From JAVVHH01 sp963835135 (GTDB lineage: Bacteria; Pseudomonadota; Alphaproteobacteria; Acetobacterales; Acetobacteraceae): a stretch of DNA of 64,000 nt. The stretch covers positions 1 to 64,000 of the forward strand of contig CAWIEF010000005.1 in assembly GCA_963835135.1 (NCBI GenBank), in the 5' to 3' direction. A program made the position numbers and the translations under genes. Shown piece after piece: positions 44,710-53,084 of this stretch (positions are counted from its first letter, which is position 1; every line of letters starts with the position of its first letter). Below the pieces are notes generated by a model. The model did no database searches. It saw only the letters and a program-made list of their open reading frames with translations, and had not been told where the DNA came from.

Positions 44710-45710
44710 TAGCGGATCCTCGGATCGACCACGGTGTAGACCAGGTCGACCCCCAAGTTGACGAGCACGTAGACGAACGAGAACAGCAGGACCACGCCCT
44801 GGATGATCGGATAGTCGCGCCGCAGGATCGCGTCGACGACCAGGCGGCCAAGGCCGGGGATGGCGAACACGCTCTCGGTCACCACCGCGCCGCCGATCAG
44901 CAGCGCCACGCCGATGCCGATGACGGTCACGATCGGCACCGCCGCGTTCTTCAGCGCGTGCAGGAACAGGATTGTCGAGTTGCCCACCCCTTTGGCGCGC
45001 GCCGTGCGCACGTAATCCTGGCTCAGCACTTCCAGCATCGTCGCCCGCGTGATGCGGGCGATCAGGGCGATGTAGACGCCGCCCAGCGTCACCGCCGGCA
45101 ACACGAGGTTGTTGAGCCACGGACCGACGCCCCGCGACAGTGGCGTGTAGCCTTGCACGGGGAACATCGCCCTTGATACGGCGTCTCCGGCGCTTTGCCC
45201 GAAAACGCTGCCGACGGCGTTGGCGATCCCCAGACCGTCCAGCGCGAACACGTAGGCCATCAGATAACCGACCACGAACACTGGGACCGAGAAGCCGAAC
45301 ACCGCGATCATCATGATGATGCGGTCGATCCAGGTGCCGTGCTTCCAGGCGGCCAGCACGCCCATCGGCACCGCCAGGCCGATGGAGATGATCAGCGTCA
45401 AGATCATCAGCGAGATCGTCGGCTCGAGGCGCTGCTGGATCATCGTCGTCACGGGCAGGTTGGTGAAGATCGACGTACCGAGATTGCCTTGCAGCACATT
45501 CCAAAGCCACTCGAAGAAGCGCACCAGGAACGGCCGGTCGAGCCCGAGGCCGGCGCGGATGCGCTCGACGTCGGCCGGGCTCGCCTGGTCGCCGGCGATG
45601 ATGGCGGCCGGGTCGCCAGGCGCGAGATACAGCAGGCTGAACACGAACAGCGCGACGATCGCCATGACGGGGATCGTCGAGACAATGCGTCGGGCGATGT
45701 AGCTCAGCAT
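44706..45710 (-). CDS. Peptide ABC transporter permease (OppB/DppB)
   Basis: A 334-residue permease with six helices. Visible features are FVFSLLYLAPGDPAAIIAGD, LGLDRPFLVRFFEWLWNVLQ, LGTSIFTNLPVT, the EAA loop DYVRTARAKGVGNSTILFLH, and LGRLVVDAILRRDYPIIQGV. The ATG at 45710 overlaps the binding-protein stop by one base. Length is typical. Confidence 0.94.
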   Translation of the reverse strand: MLSYIARRIVSTIPVMAIVALFVFSLLYLAPGDPAAIIAGDQASPADVERIRAGLGLDRPFLVRFFEWLWNVLQGNLGTSIFTNLPVTTMIQQRLEPTISLMILTLIISIGLAVPMGVLAAWKHGTWIDRIIMMIAVFGFSVPVFVVGYLMAYVFALDGLGIANAVGSVFGQSAGDAVSRAMFPVQGYTPLSRGVGPWLNNLVLPAVTLGGVYIALIARITRATMLEVLSQDYVRTARAKGVGNSTILFLHALKNAAVPIVTVIGIGVALLIGGAVVTESVFAIPGLGRLVVDAILRRDYPIIQGVVLLFSFVYVLVNLGVDLVYTVVDPRIRY

Positions 45711-47299
45711 CAGGTCTTGGTCACGTCCCAGAAGACCGGGAACGGTGCCTTGATGACGCCCGAGACGTTCTTGCGCCACGATTGATATTGCAGGAAAAAT
45801 CCAGTTGGGGCGTAGGTGACGAACTCCATCGTGTCGCGGTTGATGGCGTCCATCGCCGCCTTCTCGGCCGCAGCGTCGGGCGCGTCGTACCAACCGGCGA
45901 TGTCCTGCTGGATCTTGGGCGAGTTGGGCCAGCCGAACCAGGCCTTGTCGCCGCCCGCATCGAGCGCCGTATAGGGGGCCGGGTTCACGCAGTCGGCGCC
46001 GGCGTGCCAGGTGTGGAAGATGTTCCAGCCCCCCTCGGATGGCGCCTCCTTCTTGGCCCGGCGCGCGCCTACGGTGCCCCAATCCAGCGCCTGATAGTCG
46101 ACGTTCATGCCGATCCTGCCCAGCAGGTCGGCCGTCACGTCGCCCTGGCCCTTGGTGATGGAGATGTCGGTGGCGACCAGGAGCGCGATCTTCTCGCCCT
46201 TGTAGCCGGCCTCCGCCAACAGCTTCTTGGCCTCCTCGTATTTACGCGGCCCTTTCAGGATGTCGCCGCCGGCCTCGGTGTAGAACGGCGTGCCGGGCGT
46301 GAAGTAGCTCGGCAGGTTCTTCCATAGCGTCTCGTCGTCGCCGACCACCGAACGCATGTAATCTTCCTGGTTCAGCGCCATCATCACGGCCCGGCGCGCG
46401 CGGACGTCGTTGAACGGCGGCCAGAGGTGGTTCATGCGGAACGAGCCGATGTTGCCGAATTCGTCGGCGATATCGACGTTTAGGTTGCGGTTCTTCTTCA
46501 GCAGCGGCACCAGGTCGGGAATCGGGTTCTCCCACCAATCCACCTCGCCGTTCTGCAAGGCGGCAGCCTTGGTGGCATCGTCGGGCAGGATCAGCCACTC
46601 GATCCGGTCGAAGTTCATCCGCCGCCCGCCCGCCAGCCAGTCGGCCGGCTCCGGCCGCGGCGTGTAGCCGCCGAACTTCTGGAACACCGCCCTGCTGCCA
46701 GGGACCCATTCGTCCTTTTTGAACACCATCGGCCCGGAGCCGACATACTCGGTGATCAGCTTGAACGGATCGGTCTTGGCGATCCGCTCCGGCATGATCA
46801 GCGCAACCGGCGCGTTCTGCTTGCCGAGCGCGAACAACATCTTGGGAAACGGCTTGTTCAGCTTGATCCGGATCGTGCGGTCGTCCGGCGCACCGATGTC
46901 GACCAGCGTGGCCTTGATCCGCTGGCCCATCGTGTCCCGCACCATCCAGCGCTGCAGGCTGGCCACCACGTCGCGCCCGAGCACGGGTTCGCCGTCATGG
47001 AATTTAAGCCCCGGCCGTAGCTTGAACGTCCAGTCCGTAAAATCCGGCGAGACGTCGTGACCCTCGGCCATCTGCGGCTTGGGCGTGAGCGTGTGGTCCA
47101 CGCCGTAGAGCGTCTCCCACACGATCAGGCCGGCATTGCGCACCACGTATTGCGTGCCGGCCACCGCGTCGAGGCTCGAGAGGTTGGCCTGCGGCACGAA
47201 GCGCAGCACCTTGGCGTCCTGCGCGCGGGCTATGCGCGGTGCCGCCAAACTGCCCATTGCGACAGCAGTTCCAGTGGCCAGAAAATCGCGACGCTTCAT
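45710..47299 (-). CDS. Peptide/dipeptide-type ABC transporter substrate-binding protein (SBP_bac_5), copy 1
   Basis: A 529-residue periplasmic protein. A twin-arginine signal (KRRDFLATGTAVAMGSLAAP) precedes the mature part (AQDAKVLRFVPQANL). SBP_bac_5 features include GLKFHDGEPVLGRDVVASL, LNKPFPKMLFALGK, VGSGPMVFKKDEWVPGSRAV and AVMMALNQEDY. The ATG at 47299 is chosen to begin the Tat signal. It is 46% or less similar by eye to the second binding protein upstream; I did not align them. It is coupled to the permease (TGATG). Confidence 0.93.
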   Translation of the reverse strand: MKRRDFLATGTAVAMGSLAAPRIARAQDAKVLRFVPQANLSSLDAVAGTQYVVRNAGLIVWETLYGVDHTLTPKPQMAEGHDVSPDFTDWTFKLRPGLKFHDGEPVLGRDVVASLQRWMVRDTMGQRIKATLVDIGAPDDRTIRIKLNKPFPKMLFALGKQNAPVALIMPERIAKTDPFKLITEYVGSGPMVFKKDEWVPGSRAVFQKFGGYTPRPEPADWLAGGRRMNFDRIEWLILPDDATKAAALQNGEVDWWENPIPDLVPLLKKNRNLNVDIADEFGNIGSFRMNHLWPPFNDVRARRAVMMALNQEDYMRSVVGDDETLWKNLPSYFTPGTPFYTEAGGDILKGPRKYEEAKKLLAEAGYKGEKIALLVATDISITKGQGDVTADLLGRIGMNVDYQALDWGTVGARRAKKEAPSEGGWNIFHTWHAGADCVNPAPYTALDAGGDKAWFGWPNSPKIQQDIAGWYDAPDAAAEKAAMDAINRDTMEFVTYAPTGFFLQYQSWRKNVSGVIKAPFPVFWDVTKT

Positions 47300-47371
47300 C
47301 CGCTCGTGCTCCAAAGTGCCGGCATTCGGCATATTGCCATCATCCAAGCACAATTCGGACCAACTTGGTCG

Positions 47372-48955
47372 CTAGGTTTTTCTCACGTTCCAAAAGATCG
47401 CGAAGCCGCTCAGCACGCCATCGAGCGACGTGCGGTAGGCGGTGGGCTGCAGATACTGGCCCATGGGAATGTAGGGCACCGACGAGAACGCCTCCCGCTG
47501 CATCTCCGCACAGATCGCCGCTTGCGCCGCTACGTCCGGAGCCTCGAACCAGCGGGTGCGTAGATCCTCGAGCTTCGGGTCGTCCGGCCAGCCGAACCAC
47601 GCCTTGTCGCCATTCGCGCGCAGGCTGATGTGGCCGGCCGGGTTGATCTGGTCGGCCCCGGCCCATGCCGTGCAGAACGCGCTCCAGCCGCCCTTGTCCA
47701 CCGGCTCCTTGCTCGCCCGCCTCGTCACCACGGTGCCCCAATCGGTCGCCACGTAGTCGACGTTCATGCCTGCCCGCTTCAGCGCGTCGGCCGCGACGTC
47801 CGACATCGCCTTGAGCACCGGGAAATCGGTCGCGGCGAGCAGGACGACCCTCTCGCCCTTGTACCCGGCCGCCGTCAGCTCCCGCTTGACCTTGTCCATG
47901 TCGCGCGGCCCATTGAACGCGTCGAGCCCGGCCGTGCTCGCCATCGGCGAATTCGGCGCGAAGTAGCCGACCGGCACGTTCCACAGCTTCGAATCGGTGC
48001 CGACGACGGCGGTAACGGTGTCCTCCTGGTTGATGGCGCCCAGCAGCGCGCGCCGGATCGCCGGGTTGTCGAACGGCGGCTGCAGCTGGTTGAAGCGGAT
48101 CTGGCTCATCTGGCCGGACGGCTCCTGCACCACGGCCCTCACCCCGCGGCTGCGTTGCAGCAACCCCATCAGGTCGGCGCTGGCGTAGTCCCACCAATCC
48201 TGCTCGCCGTTGATCAGCGCTTGCGCGGCCGTGGTCGGGTCCGGGATGGTCGTCCACTCGACCCGGTCGACGTTGACCACCTTTGGCCCCGCCGTCATGT
48301 CCGGCGCGCCGCCCTCGCGCGGGATGTAGCCGGCGAACTTCTCGTAGACGGCGCGCACGCCCGCCACCCGCTCGCCGGCCACGAAGCGGAACGGCCCGCT
48401 GCCGACCATCTCGTTGACCTGCGTGGCCGCGTCCGTCGCCGCCAGCCGCTCCGGCATGATCACCGGCACATAGGTTTGCGTCTTGCCGAGCGCGGACGGC
48501 AGCAGCGGGAATGGACGGTTGAGGCGGAAGATGATCGTGCGGTCGTCCTTGGCCGACAACTCGTCCGTCGCCGCCATCAGCGCCTGTCCGAACGCGTCCC
48601 GCTTGGCCCACCGCTTGATGCTGGCGACGCAATCCTGCGCCCGCACCGGCTCGCCGTCGTGGAACTTGAGGCCGGAGCGCAGGCCAAGGGTCCAGAGCTT
48701 GCCGTCCTCCTCGGTCTTGAACCCGGCCACCATCTGCGGCGACGGCCGATACTGGCTGTCCATCCCGAACAGCGTGTCGAACACCATGAAGCCGTGATTG
48801 CGCGTCACGTAGGCCGTGGTCCACATCGGATCCAATACGGTCAGGTCCGCCTGCGGGATGAAGCGGAGCAGGCGCGCCGAATTGGTCTGCGCGAGCGATG
48901 GCCGCGCCAGCAATGCGGCCGAGCCAGCCAAGAGCGCGCGTCGCCTGATGTCCAT
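47372..48955 (-). CDS. Peptide/dipeptide-type ABC transporter substrate-binding protein (SBP_bac_5), copy 2
   Basis: A 527-residue periplasmic protein with signal MDIRRRALLAGSAALLARPS and a mature start QTNSARLLRFIPQADL. GLKFHDGEPVRAQDCVASIK, LNRPFPLLPSALGK, VGSGPFRFVAGERVAGVRAV and RALLGAINQEDTVTAVVG mirror copy 1 in position. It lies 72 bases upstream of copy 1 on the same strand, so it heads the transporter operon. Two tandem binding proteins suggest a duplicated ligand range. Confidence 0.93.
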   Translation of the reverse strand: MDIRRRALLAGSAALLARPSLAQTNSARLLRFIPQADLTVLDPMWTTAYVTRNHGFMVFDTLFGMDSQYRPSPQMVAGFKTEEDGKLWTLGLRSGLKFHDGEPVRAQDCVASIKRWAKRDAFGQALMAATDELSAKDDRTIIFRLNRPFPLLPSALGKTQTYVPVIMPERLAATDAATQVNEMVGSGPFRFVAGERVAGVRAVYEKFAGYIPREGGAPDMTAGPKVVNVDRVEWTTIPDPTTAAQALINGEQDWWDYASADLMGLLQRSRGVRAVVQEPSGQMSQIRFNQLQPPFDNPAIRRALLGAINQEDTVTAVVGTDSKLWNVPVGYFAPNSPMASTAGLDAFNGPRDMDKVKRELTAAGYKGERVVLLAATDFPVLKAMSDVAADALKRAGMNVDYVATDWGTVVTRRASKEPVDKGGWSAFCTAWAGADQINPAGHISLRANGDKAWFGWPDDPKLEDLRTRWFEAPDVAAQAAICAEMQREAFSSVPYIPMGQYLQPTAYRTSLDGVLSGFAIFWNVRKT

Positions 48956-49059
48956 GCCTATCCCTCACTCGATGGATGGCAGCAGACCACGCGCCCATCG
49001 AGCGCGCCAGAGCGTTCCTGCCGCTTCCGCCCAGCCTGGGAACACGGTAATGCCGGGCC

Positions 49060-50049
49060 ATGTCAGCCGTCTCCTCCCTCGAGCCCGCCCGGTCCTCGCC
49101 CGCGCCGGCGGCACGGCCTGCGCCCAGCGTCGCGGTGCTGATTCCCTGCTACAACGAGGAGGTCGCCATCGGGTCCGTGGTCGCCGCGTTCCGCGCGGCG
49201 CTGCCGGCCGCCACGATCTACGTCTATGACAACAATTCCCGCGACGGAACAGCCGCGGCCGCGCGCGCGGCCGGCGCCGTCGTGGGACTCGAGCGGCTGC
49301 AGGGCAAGGGGAACGTGATCCGGCGCATGTTCGCCGACATCGAGGCGGATGTGTACGTGCTGGTCGATGGGGACGCCACCTACCACGCCCCCTCCGCGCC
49401 GGAGATGGTCAAACGGCTGCTGGCCGAGCGGCTTGACATGGTGAACGGAACGCGCGTGTCGGACGCCGAGGCGGCTTATCGGCCCGGCCACCGGCTCGGC
49501 AACGTCGTCCTGACCGGGATCGTCCGGACGATCTTCGGTAACCGGATCACCGACATGCTGTCCGGCTACCGGGTGTTCTCGCGTCGCTTCGTCAAATCAT
49601 TTCCCGCCTTCTCGAGCGGGTTCGAGACCGAAACCGAGTTCACGGTCCACGCGCTCGAACTCAGCATGCCGATCGGCGAGGTCGACACGCCCTACCGTGA
49701 GCGTCCGCCGGGCTCACAATCGAAGCTGAACACCGTCGTCGACGGGGTGCGCATACTGCTGACGATCATCCGACTGGTGAAGGAAGAGCGGCCGCTGCAA
49801 TTCTTCCTCGTCAACGGCGCCCTCTTGTCCGCCCTGGCCGTCATCCTCGCCGTGCCGCTGCTCACCGAGTTCGCCCGCACCGGGCTGGTGCCCCGCTTCC
49901 CGACGGCCATTCTGGCCACCGGCCTCGTCGGCCTGGCATTCCTGTCCTTCACCTGTGGGCTGATCCTCAACTCGGTCTCGCGCGGCCGAACCGAGGTCAA
50001 ACGCCTGGCCTACCTGGCCGTCCCGCTGTTCCCGGCGCCGGACCCGTAG
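49060..50049 (+). CDS. Glycosyltransferase family 2 with C-terminal membrane helices (DPM1/ArnC-like)
   Basis: A 329-residue protein. The GT-A catalytic domain has SVAVLIPCYNEEVAIGSVVA, YVYDNNSRDGT, the DxD site VLVDGDATYH and DMLSGYRVFSRRFVKSFPAF. Two hydrophobic segments near the C-terminus (LVNGALLSALAVILAVPLLT; ILATGLVGLAFLSFTCGLIL) anchor it. Dolichyl/undecaprenyl-phosphate sugar transferases have this form. Its 3' end overlaps galE by 40 bases, convergent. Confidence 0.9.
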   Translation: MSAVSSLEPARSSPAPAARPAPSVAVLIPCYNEEVAIGSVVAAFRAALPAATIYVYDNNSRDGTAAAARAAGAVVGLERLQGKGNVIRRMFADIEADVYVLVDGDATYHAPSAPEMVKRLLAERLDMVNGTRVSDAEAAYRPGHRLGNVVLTGIVRTIFGNRITDMLSGYRVFSRRFVKSFPAFSSGFETETEFTVHALELSMPIGEVDTPYRERPPGSQSKLNTVVDGVRILLTIIRLVKEERPLQFFLVNGALLSALAVILAVPLLTEFARTGLVPRFPTAILATGLVGLAFLSFTCGLILNSVSRGRTEVKRLAYLAVPLFPAPDP

Positions 50050-51026
50050 CCGTTGGGGTGCGCGATGCGCCACGTCGCCGCGGTGCGCACGATCTCGTCG
50101 AGGCTGCCGAACTCCGGCATCCAGCCGGTCTCGCGCTGGATCCGGTCCGATGCTGCGACCAGGATGGCCGGGTCGCCGAGCCGGCGCTGCCCGAGCTCGT
50201 GCGGCACCTTGCGCCCGAGCACCCGCTCAACCGACGCGATCACCTGCTTGACCGAATAGCCCGTGCCGCAACCCAGGTTGTAGATCACGCTGCCCCGGTC
50301 AAGCTGCTCCAGGGCCAGCAGATGCGCCTCGGCCAGGTCGTTGACATGGACGTAGTCGCGGACCGCCGTCCCGTCCGCGGTCGGGTAGTCGGTGCCGAAC
50401 ACCACCAGCGGCGGCCGGCGCTCCAGCGCCGCGTCGATCGCGAGCGGAATGAGATGCGTCTCGGGGTCATGATGCTCGCCCAGGCGACCCTGCGGGTCCG
50501 CGCCAGCCGCGTTGAAGTAGCGCAGGCAGGCGAAGCGGATGTCGTGGATCTCGCTTGCCCATTGCAGCGCCTTTTCGATGGCCAGCTTGCTCTCGCCGTA
50601 CGGCGATCCGGGGGCGATCCGCGCCAACTCCGTGATCGGCACCTGATCGGGCGTGCCGAACAGGTTCGCGGTCGACGACAGCACGAATTTCGGCACGTCG
50701 TGCTGGACGCACGCCTCGATCAGGCGATACGCCTGCCCCGCATTCTCGATCATGTAGCGCATCGGCTGCTGCATGCTCTCGCCGACCAGCGACAGCGCGG
50801 CGAAGTGCAGAACGCCGGCCCACTTGCCTTTCGCCAGCACCTGCTCGGCATCCCTGACATCGGCTTCGATCAACGTCACGCCGTCCGGAACCGCCTCCCG
50901 GTGCCCCTGGCGCAGGTTGTCGAGCACGACGACCTCCGCACCGGCCTCCAGTAACTTGAGCACGCAATGGCTGCCCACGAACCCGGCGCCGCCGGTCACC
51001 AAATATCGACCTTCCAAAATACTCAC
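50010..51026 (-). CDS. galE: UDP-glucose 4-epimerase
   Basis: A 338-residue extended SDR. GGAGFVGSHCVLKLLEAG binds NAD, VVLDNLRQGH marks UDP-sugar epimerases, and catalysis uses Ser in VLSSTANLFG with YGESKLAIEKA (Tyr and Lys). CLRYFNAAGADPQGRLGEHH and VRDYVHVNDLAEAHLLAL complete the match. It makes UDP-galactose for surface polysaccharides. The GTG at 51026 (VSILEGRYLVTGG) is preferred over in-frame ATGs at 51050 and 51071. Confidence 0.94.
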   Translation of the reverse strand: MSILEGRYLVTGGAGFVGSHCVLKLLEAGAEVVVLDNLRQGHREAVPDGVTLIEADVRDAEQVLAKGKWAGVLHFAALSLVGESMQQPMRYMIENAGQAYRLIEACVQHDVPKFVLSSTANLFGTPDQVPITELARIAPGSPYGESKLAIEKALQWASEIHDIRFACLRYFNAAGADPQGRLGEHHDPETHLIPLAIDAALERRPPLVVFGTDYPTADGTAVRDYVHVNDLAEAHLLALEQLDRGSVIYNLGCGTGYSVKQVIASVERVLGRKVPHELGQRRLGDPAILVAASDRIQRETGWMPEFGSLDEIVRTAATWRIAHPNGYGSGAGNSGTAR

Positions 51027-51096
51027 CCATCCTTGCTGCGCATAGGACGCCATCGAGAGGCTAGCGGTCATGCCACAGCCGGTTCATAATCGCGCT

Positions 51097-51882
51097 ATGC
51101 GGTTCGTTTGGTTGATTGCCAGCGTTTTGCCGGTGGGTATTGCGGCGGCCCAGCAACCAACGCGGATCGTCGGCGGACCTGGTGCAGGGTGTATCGCAGG
51201 CGCGGTAGAACTACCATCCTCAGGCCCCGGTTACATCACAATTCGACAGAGCCGAAGCTCGTTCTGGGGCGCGCCGTCCACGATCGCAGCCCTGCAACTG
51301 CTCGCCCGCCAAGCGCAGGCGGCCGGGTTCGGCACGCTGTATATGAACGATATATCGCTGCCGCAAGGCGGGCCTATGCCTGGCCTGCACGCCAGCCACA
51401 TGCTGGGGCTCGACGCGGACGTCTGGCTCGACGCGCGACCGAAGCCAAACCTGTCGCCCGCCCAGCGCGACGCGGTCGAGGTGCAAACGCTGGTCGCCCC
51501 CGACGGGAGAGACGTCGATCAAGCCCGGTGGAGCCCGCAGACGGAGCGGCTGATCGCACTGGCGACCGGGTTGCCGGGCGTGGACCGCATCTTGGTCAAC
51601 CCGGCCATCAAGCAGCAGCTCTGCCGCACCGCGGGCGACCGGACCTGGCTGCATCTCGTCCGGCCCTGGTATGGACACACCGCGCACATGCACATCCACT
51701 TCCGTTGCCCAGCCAACCAAGCGGAGTGCCGTGACCAGAGCCCGCCGCCGCCCGGTGACGGCTGTGACGCGTCACTCGCATGGTGGTTCGCCAAGCTCGA
51801 CCAGCCGCCCGCGCCGCCCGGCCCGCCCCCACCCGCGCCCAAGCTGCCGGCAGCCTGCACCGCCATCCTCGCGGGACGATGA
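51097..51882 (+). CDS. mepA: Penicillin-insensitive murein DD-endopeptidase (M74)
   Basis: A 261-residue periplasmic LAS-type metallopeptidase. Signal MRFVWLIASVLPVGIAAAQ precedes the Zn site: HASHMLGLDADVWLDAR (His and Asp) and HTAHMHIHFRCP (His), with RLIALATGLPGVDRILVNPA between. It cuts DD-crosslinks of peptidoglycan. A proline-rich tail (PPAPPGPPPPAP) follows. The MFS gene overlaps its stop by 4 bases (ATGA). Confidence 0.93.
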   Translation: MRFVWLIASVLPVGIAAAQQPTRIVGGPGAGCIAGAVELPSSGPGYITIRQSRSSFWGAPSTIAALQLLARQAQAAGFGTLYMNDISLPQGGPMPGLHASHMLGLDADVWLDARPKPNLSPAQRDAVEVQTLVAPDGRDVDQARWSPQTERLIALATGLPGVDRILVNPAIKQQLCRTAGDRTWLHLVRPWYGHTAHMHIHFRCPANQAECRDQSPPPPGDGCDASLAWWFAKLDQPPAPPGPPPPAPKLPAACTAILAGR

Positions 51883-53036
51883 GGCCACTCCACGCCGCGG
51901 CCGCCGCGGCCGGTTTTGGCACGTTCATCAACCTCTACGCCCCGCAATCGCTCCTCCCCCTGCTCGCCGGCGCCTTCGCCAGCAGCGCCGCCCAGACTGG
52001 CCTCACGATCACGGCGACGCTGATCGCGGTGGCGATCGTGGCACCCTTCGTGGGCGGGATCTCCGACGCGTTCGGCCGCCGCCGGCTCACCCTGCCGGCG
52101 TGTTTCGCGCTCGTCGTGCCGACCGCGCTGGCCGGGCTGGCGCCCAGCCTATACTGGTTCCTGTTCGCCCGCTTCCTCCAAGGCTTGCTGCTGCCGTTCA
52201 TCTTCACCGTCTTCATCGCCTACATCGCCGAGGAATGCCCTGGCCCGGTCGCCATGCGAGTGACCAGCACCTACTCTATCGGCGCCATCGTCGGCGGCTT
52301 CGCCGGCCGCTTCGTCGCCGGCTGGACCGCCTACGTCCTGAATTGGCGCGCGAGCTTCCTGCTACTGGCCGCCATCACGCTGGCGGCGGCGCTCGTCCTG
52401 CTGGCGACCATGCCGCCCGAGCGCAACTTCCGGCCGGTGCGCGGTTGGCGCGGCACCGCGGCCGGGTTCGCCCTGCAGCTCCGCAACCCACAAGTGCTGG
52501 TCACCTGCGCCGCCGGCTTCGCCGTTCTGTTCTCGATCGTGGCGACCTTCACCTTCGCCAACCTTCTGTTGGCCGCGCCGCCCTACGATCTCGGCCCCGC
52601 CGAGCTCGGCAGCATCTTCATCACCTACCTGCTCGGCGCCGCCATCACCCCGGCGGCAACGCGCTTTGCCGCCAAATTCGGCCGCCGCTGGACGATGCTC
52701 GCGGCCGGTGCCGCGGCCGGGTGCGGCATCCTGATGACGCTCGCCCCGTCCCTGCCGGTCATCATCGCCGGACTGTCGCTGGTCGCACTCGGCGTCTTGA
52801 CCGAGCAGATGCTCTCCATCGGCTATGTCGCCATCGCCGGCGAGCGGGCGCGCTCGACCGCAGTCGGCCTATATGTCACCTCGTATTACGTCGGCGGCAG
52901 CCTCGGCGGCCTGGCGCCGGCCTCGATCTGGTCGCATCTAGGCTGGCCCGGCTGCGTCCTGCTGGTTTTGCTCGTGCAATCGGCCGCAGTCGCGCTGACT
53001 TGGTTGGCTTGGCCGCGCGAGATGTCTTTACGTTAA
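51879..53036 (+). CDS. MFS transporter (YnfM/AraJ-like)
   Basis: A 385-residue protein with twelve predicted helices. Loop 2-3 has the MFS motif GGISDAFGRRRLTLP, and FARFLQGLLLPFIFTVFIAY is a signature helix. It is a drug- or metabolite-efflux-type carrier of unknown substrate. It overlaps mepA, implying co-translation with the wall endopeptidase. Confidence 0.88.
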   Translation: MRPLHAAAAAAGFGTFINLYAPQSLLPLLAGAFASSAAQTGLTITATLIAVAIVAPFVGGISDAFGRRRLTLPACFALVVPTALAGLAPSLYWFLFARFLQGLLLPFIFTVFIAYIAEECPGPVAMRVTSTYSIGAIVGGFAGRFVAGWTAYVLNWRASFLLLAAITLAAALVLLATMPPERNFRPVRGWRGTAAGFALQLRNPQVLVTCAAGFAVLFSIVATFTFANLLLAAPPYDLGPAELGSIFITYLLGAAITPAATRFAAKFGRRWTMLAAGAAAGCGILMTLAPSLPVIIAGLSLVALGVLTEQMLSIGYVAIAGERARSTAVGLYVTSYYVGGSLGGLAPASIWSHLGWPGCVLLVLLVQSAAVALTWLAWPREMSLR

Positions 53037-53084
53037 CCAACGCCGCCCAATCTCGCATCTGGTCCGAAAGGGATACCGAGCAGC

